Assembly (NCBI GenBank): GCA_029261305.1
Contig: JAJDBO010000187.1
Span: forward strand, 1-10,497
Length of the DNA: 10,497 nucleotides
Source of the DNA: Nitrospirales bacterium
GTDB taxonomy: Bacteria > Nitrospirota > Nitrospiria > Nitrospirales > UBA8639
Direction: 5' to 3'
Below, in pieces: positions 6,547 through 10,497 of this stretch (position 1 is the stretch's first letter; every line of letters begins with the position of its first letter). Both the position numbers and the translations under genes were made by a program. The notes under the pieces are model-generated. The model did not search any database. It was not told the origin of the DNA and saw nothing but the letters and a program-made list of their open reading frames with translations.

Positions 6547-8760
6547 ATGGATTCCATTGAAGAGACCAAACTGGCCTTTGAGGCTTTAAACCATATCCCG
6601 AATGGGGCGTTGGTCTTGCGTGACGATTTAACCGTCATGTTATGGAATGACTGCCTTGAACAGTGGACTGGAATTCTGAAAGGTCAGATCGTTGGAAAAC
6701 CCATTCAAGAATTTTACCCTCATTTTGTCCAGCCAAAATATACATCACGCTTAACTCCACTTTTCCATGGCGGCCCCCCGGCAATCTTTTCTCCACAATT
6801 ACATGGGCAATTAATCCCAAGCACACTTCCAGGTGGACAACCCCGCATTCAGCATACTATTGCGAAAAGCATGCAATCACCCAAGGGCATCTGGTATGCC
6901 CTCCTGGTGTTTCAAGACGTCACGGATTTACATCGCCAGGTTCAAGAACTGGAACAGTTACGAAAACAGGCCCAGGCAAATTTAGAAAAACGCAAGCACA
7001 TCGAAACTGAACTGGCGATAGTCGTGGACAACTTGGCCCACAAAAACCTTGAATTGACGGAGGCAAGAGACCAGGCACTCGATGGGGCAAGGCTCAAATC
7101 TGAATTTCTCGCCATGATGAGTCATGAAATTCGTACGCCCATGAATGGCGTCATTGGTATGACGGGATTGTTACTGGACACTGAGTTGACTGAAGAACAA
7201 AAAGAAACCGCTGAGACGATTCGGCATTCCGGCGAATTGCTTCTTGAAATTATCAACGACATCCTCGACTTTTCTAAAATTGAGGCTGGCAAACTCGATT
7301 TAGAAATTATTAATTTTGATCTTCGCACGACTGTCGAAGAGGTTCTGGACCTCTTGTCCGAACGGGCTGAATTGAAAGGACTGAATTTCGTCGGCTTGAT
7401 TTATGCTTCCACGCCCACAGCACTTTGTGGCGACCCTGGGCGCATCCGACAAGTCCTTTTAAACCTCTTGAGTAATGCGATTAAGTTTACAGAATCTGGG
7501 GAAGTGACGGTCCAAGTGTCCGCGATGGAAACCACAGGCACAACCACGACGATCCGCATGGAAATCAGCGACACCGGAATTGGCTTGTCCGAAGATGCTC
7601 AGGCACGAATCTTTGATTCGTTTAGCCAAGCTGACAACTCTACGACACGCAAATTTGGAGGAACCGGATTGGGCCTTGCCATTTGCAAACGACTAGTTAT
7701 GGCCATGGGCGGTGAGATTGGCGTCATCAGCCATCAGGGAGATGGAAGCCAATTCTGGATCACACTTCCCTTTACACGACAGGAGCATGCCCCCATTACC
7801 GCTTCTACCACCACGGACCTCCAAGGAATTCGCACGTGCATTGTCGATGAGTGTGATTCAAACCGCCTCCTGTTCCACAATTATGCCGACGATTGGGGCA
7901 TGCCGTGTGATAGCGTGACCACCGCCGCCGCAGCGCTGGACCTACTGAAGGAAGCCGTGGCTGAGGGGAAGCCATATTCCATCCTGGTTTCGGATATGTT
8001 TTTGCCGGACATGGATGGCATTGAGTTGGGAAAAGCCGTGAAAGCCGATCCCCTGCTCGACCAAACTCACCTTGTGATGATCACGACCTTAGGACGTCGA
8101 GGAGATGCTCGGGCGGCCCAAGATGCTGGTTTTTCGGCTTATCTCACCAAACCGATTCGTCAAGCACAATTATGCCAATGCTTGTCGTTAGTCTTGAACC
8201 CAGTCAAAAACGTGGAATCCGATCAGGGGGAAACTGCACTTTCACTAATCACGCGCCACACGCTTAAAGAAAATGAACCTTTTAAAAAGTTACGCCTTCT
8301 GTTAGCAGAAGATAATATTGTGAACCAGAAAGTGGCCGTGCGGATGTTGGAGAAATTAGGCTATCGAGTGGATGTGGTCGCCAATGGACAAGAAGCACTG
8401 GCCGCGATGAACCGCCTGCATTACCACGCGATTCTGATGGACTGTCAAATGCCGGAAATGGATGGGTACGACGCCACACGAGAAATCAGGACCCGGGAAA
8501 TATCATCCGGAAAACGAATCCCTATCATTGCGATGACCGCCAACGCCATGAAAGGAGATCGAGAAAAATGCCTAGACGCTGGTATGGATGATTTCATCTC
8601 GAAGCCCGTAAAACTTGAAGCATTGCAAGAGGTATTAGGGAAGTGGATTCTCCCCATCCAAGAAATCTCTCACCGAACACCTACCCCTCACGAAACAACA
8701 TGGGAGCAAGAATCTGTTTCTTTGCCTTCACTTTCTACCCAATCCAACCTCCACTCCTGA
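6547..8760 (+). CDS. PAS-containing hybrid sensor histidine kinase with two receiver domains
   Basis: A 737-residue soluble kinase with no transmembrane segment. Domain order is PAS (about 12-128), coiled coil (130-180), HisKA with His193 in [11 protein letters not shown], HATPase_c (about 298-410; N box Asn306/Asn310, DTGIGL 342-347, GGTGLGLAI 371-379), REC1 (428-550; Asp434/Glu435, Asp483, Lys535) and REC2 (582-700; Glu588/Asp589, Asp632, Thr664, Lys686). Both receivers look functional. It senses a cytoplasmic cue through PAS and autophosphorylates His193. The ATG lies 4 bases after the CheC stop with no clear ribosome site, so translation is probably coupled. After residue 700 the tail is Ser/Thr/Pro-rich and ends at a stop, just before HPt-like sequence in other frames, so the protein may be a truncated form of a longer BarA-like kinase. 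Confidence 0.95.
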   Translation: MDSIEETKLAFEALNHIPNGALVLRDDLTVMLWNDCLEQWTGILKGQIVGKPIQEFYPHFVQPKYTSRLTPLFHGGPPAIFSPQLHGQLIPSTLPGGQPRIQHTIAKSMQSPKGIWYALLVFQDVTDLHRQVQELEQLRKQAQANLEKRKHIETELAIVVDNLAHKNLELTEARDQALDGARLKSEFLAMMSHEIRTPMNGVIGMTGLLLDTELTEEQKETAETIRHSGELLLEIINDILDFSKIEAGKLDLEIINFDLRTTVEEVLDLLSERAELKGLNFVGLIYASTPTALCGDPGRIRQVLLNLLSNAIKFTESGEVTVQVSAMETTGTTTTIRMEISDTGIGLSEDAQARIFDSFSQADNSTTRKFGGTGLGLAICKRLVMAMGGEIGVISHQGDGSQFWITLPFTRQEHAPITASTTTDLQGIRTCIVDECDSNRLLFHNYADDWGMPCDSVTTAAAALDLLKEAVAEGKPYSILVSDMFLPDMDGIELGKAVKADPLLDQTHLVMITTLGRRGDARAAQDAGFSAYLTKPIRQAQLCQCLSLVLNPVKNVESDQGETALSLITRHTLKENEPFKKLRLLLAEDNIVNQKVAVRMLEKLGYRVDVVANGQEALAAMNRLHYHAILMDCQMPEMDGYDATREIRTREISSGKRIPIIAMTANAMKGDREKCLDAGMDDFISKPVKLEALQEVLGKWILPIQEISHRTPTPHETTWEQESVSLPSLSTQSNLHS

Positions 8761-8948
8761 ACTGCCTCCCATCAATCCAACCACACTTCAAGATTTACAA
8801 GTCATGGGGGGGCAAAGATGATCCCGAATTTCTTTATTTGATCGTGCACTCATCATACCAAGCACAACTCAAGACAAAAATTCCCTGCGGGCAGTCCGCA
8901 CTTCAACTGGAACACACCCAAAGCGTTTCTTCCGTTTCTTTTGCCTAG
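8756..8948 (+). pseudogene. Frameshifted remnant of an HPt domain of the upstream kinase
   Basis: Directly after the kinase stop, the +1 frame reads [20 protein letters not shown] and then stops. At the run of seven G (8806-8812) the sense passes to the next frame, which reads GKDDPEFLYLIVHSS and later LEHTQS (8907-8924). The pattern of Leu-rich helix, Gly, PEFL-LI and a downstream Ala/Glu-His-Thr matches the HPt domain that commonly ends BarA/ArcB-type kinases, where the His (here codon 8913-8915) takes the phosphate. With six G in place of seven, the two pieces join perfectly. A second one-base change upstream would join them to the kinase. The part after the His is not recognisable, so decay seems to have gone beyond the two shifts. 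Sequencing error is the main alternative. Confidence 0.6.
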
Positions 8949-9186
8949 TTAAATTCCAGACGATTCAAATTCCTCCCATTCCCTAAGCACAAAACATACC
9001 CGAAAACTGTTCGACAACTTTGGCAGATTGAGTCTCTTTCACAAAGTCGTTAGTCTTGGAAAAAAATGATGATTGAGGAGATTGACGTACCCTACCTCAA
9101 TGGGCTTAATGCATAACCCTAGACTTTCCAACTGGCCACAGAGCCTTGCCTCGGCTATTCTATAAAAATAAGGATGCCTTCAAGCC
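8949..9186 (+). promoter_or_regulatory. Intergenic region with candidate ampG promoter
   Basis: Between the HPt remnant and the permease gene, TTGACG (9082-9087) and CTTAAT (9105-9110) are 17 bases apart, a plausible sigma-70 promoter with a 5/6 and a 4/6 match. Transcription would start near 9117, giving a leader of about 70 bases. An AAGGA lies about 13 bases before the start codon, a little far. No clear terminator for the signalling operon is seen. Confidence 0.35.
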
Positions 9187-10497
9187 ATGACTTTTGTTTC
9201 CCAACAGAGTTGGACTGATTCTGCGCGTGTTTTTTTTCACCCACGAGTCCTCACTATGTTGTTTCTCGGATTCTCCGCTGGGATTCCGCTGCTCTTAATT
9301 TTTTCTTCCCTTTCACTGTGGCTACGGGAAGCAGGGGTGGAACGGGCTGCGGTCACATTTTTCAGTTGGGCCGCGCTGGGGTATTCATTTAAATTTGTCT
9401 GGGCCCCTCTGGTGTCTACTTTGCCTCTCCCAGTCCTTACACGGAGATTTGGCCAACGTCGAGGATGGATGCTGCTGGCACAGTGTTCTATCATTTCGGC
9501 CATTACCGGCATGGCTTTCATTGATCCTTCCCAGGGGACAAATAACCTGACACTCATGGCAATAGCCGCTGTTCTTTTGGGGTTTTCCTCTGCCACACAG
9601 GATATTGTGATTGATGCCTACCGAATTGAATCAGCAGAAACGGCACTACAAGCCATGCTGGCAGCCGCGTATATCGCAGGTTATCGCATAGGCATGTTGG
9701 TGGCGGGAGCAGGCGCCCTATTTCTGGCAAGTGCCTTCGGATCAACCGCTGAGACCTATAATTATCAGGCCTGGCAGTGGTCCTATTTCATCATGGCTCT
9801 AGCCATGTTGATCGGGATAGGCACGACACTCGTCATTACAGAACCTAACTCCCAACGGGCAAGAACATCACCCCATTCGACAAAAGACTACATCAGGTTC
9901 TTCTTCATGTTTGTCGCTGCTGCCACCGGCTTCATTCTGACCTTCTACTATACCGCCAACATCGCGAATGATTTCACCCTCATGCTCACGGAAATTGTTG
10001 GCACCCAACAGGTCGTCGCCTTTCTCATCGAAACACTCAGACTGGCTATGGGAGTACTTGTGGCATGGCTGATCTCCCGCGTAATGACTCGTATGGGAAT
10101 GGTGAACCAGCACATGCTGGAGCACACCTACGTGGCACCAGTGAAAGATTTCTTTGAACGCTATGGTATGAAATCAGCCCTATGGCTGCTTGCGTTGATT
10201 GGGGTCTACAGGATTTCTGATATTGTCTTGGGTGTCATCGCGAATGTGTTTTATCAAGATATGGGTTTCACCAAAATCGAGATTGCGAGTGTAGTGAAGA
10301 CCTTCGGATTGTTCATGACTATCGCGGGGGGATTTCTTGGAGGAATTCTTACAGTAAGATATGGAGTGATTCGCATCCTATTCTTAGGAGCCCTTCTTTC
10401 AGCAGCCACCAATCTTCTTTTTATGGTGCTTGCCTCAATGGGACACAATCTTGAAATGCTCTACCTTGTCATCTCCATCGATAATTTGTCTGCGGGA
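9187..10497 (+). CDS. ampG: AmpG-like muropeptide MFS permease, 3' end cut off by window
   Basis: The frame stays open for 437 codons to the window edge. AmpG imports GlcNAc-anhydro-MurNAc peptides from the periplasm for cell-wall recycling, and in some species this feeds beta-lactamase induction. Visible hallmarks are the N-terminal FSAGIPLLLIFSSLSLWLRE, the TQDIVIDAYRIE helix (Asp139, Asp143), ALIGVYRISDIVLGVIANVF, the FGLFMTIAGGFLGG segment and the terminal IDNLSAG. About ten or eleven membrane segments are covered. A hydrophilic loop (about 300-328) carries the VAPVKDFFERYG element seen in many AmpG proteins. The ATG at 9187 is the first possible start after an in-frame TAA at 9169. It has its own likely promoter, so it is probably a separate unit from the kinase operon. 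No recycling enzyme gene is in view. Confidence 0.92.
   Translation, partial: MTFVSQQSWTDSARVFFHPRVLTMLFLGFSAGIPLLLIFSSLSLWLREAGVERAAVTFFSWAALGYSFKFVWAPLVSTLPLPVLTRRFGQRRGWMLLAQCSIISAITGMAFIDPSQGTNNLTLMAIAAVLLGFSSATQDIVIDAYRIESAETALQAMLAAAYIAGYRIGMLVAGAGALFLASAFGSTAETYNYQAWQWSYFIMALAMLIGIGTTLVITEPNSQRARTSPHSTKDYIRFFFMFVAAATGFILTFYYTANIANDFTLMLTEIVGTQQVVAFLIETLRLAMGVLVAWLISRVMTRMGMVNQHMLEHTYVAPVKDFFERYGMKSALWLLALIGVYRISDIVLGVIANVFYQDMGFTKIEIASVVKTFGLFMTIAGGFLGGILTVRYGVIRILFLGALLSAATNLLFMVLASMGHNLEMLYLVISIDNLSAG

Noticed and set aside
8643..8948. Plus-strand 101-codon open frame overlapping the kinase end
   Set aside because: Its first half is a shadow of the kinase gene and its second half is the HPt remnant; there is no ribosome site for an independent protein.

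Overview
This 10.5 kb window reads as ordinary chromosomal DNA from a Gram-negative, outer-membrane bacterium of moderate GC content. The outer membrane is inferred from the AmpG muropeptide permease and from the TIGR03545/TIGR03546 gene pair, which is known only from bacteria with outer membranes. The lineage cannot be fixed from the sequence. A Nitrospirota-like or deep proteobacterial-like source is a guess from gene content. I see no phage, transposon, CRISPR array, rRNA gene or complete tRNA gene.

Layout. Positions 73-5156 are all on the minus strand: an ACT-domain malic enzyme (73-1554), a two-CBS-domain protein (1862-2305), and the translationally coupled envelope pair TIGR03546 then TIGR03545 (5156 down to 2821). 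Two non-coding gaps separate them. The first (1555-1861) holds a perfect 12-bp stem-loop. The second (2306-2820) holds a GC-rich terminator, several inverted repeats that would lie in the leader of the CBS gene, and a 25-base stretch that looks like the 3' end of a tRNA with no tRNA attached.

From 5558 everything is on the plus strand. A tight signalling operon encodes a CheY-like single-domain response regulator, a CheC-type phosphatase with both active sites intact, and a soluble PAS/HisKA/HATPase/REC/REC hybrid kinase. The reading frames overlap or nearly abut, so the three products are probably made together. The likely logic is that the kinase senses a cytoplasmic cue, phosphate passes through its receivers and eventually to the CheY-like protein, and CheC removes it. 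Just after the kinase stop codon, two other reading frames keep recognisable pieces of a histidine phosphotransfer (HPt) domain. The kinase therefore seems to have lost a C-terminal HPt through two frame changes, one of them at a run of seven G, unless these are sequencing errors or a deliberate frameshift. This is the most notable observation in the window.

The right end (9187-10497) is an AmpG-like MFS permease that runs off the edge.
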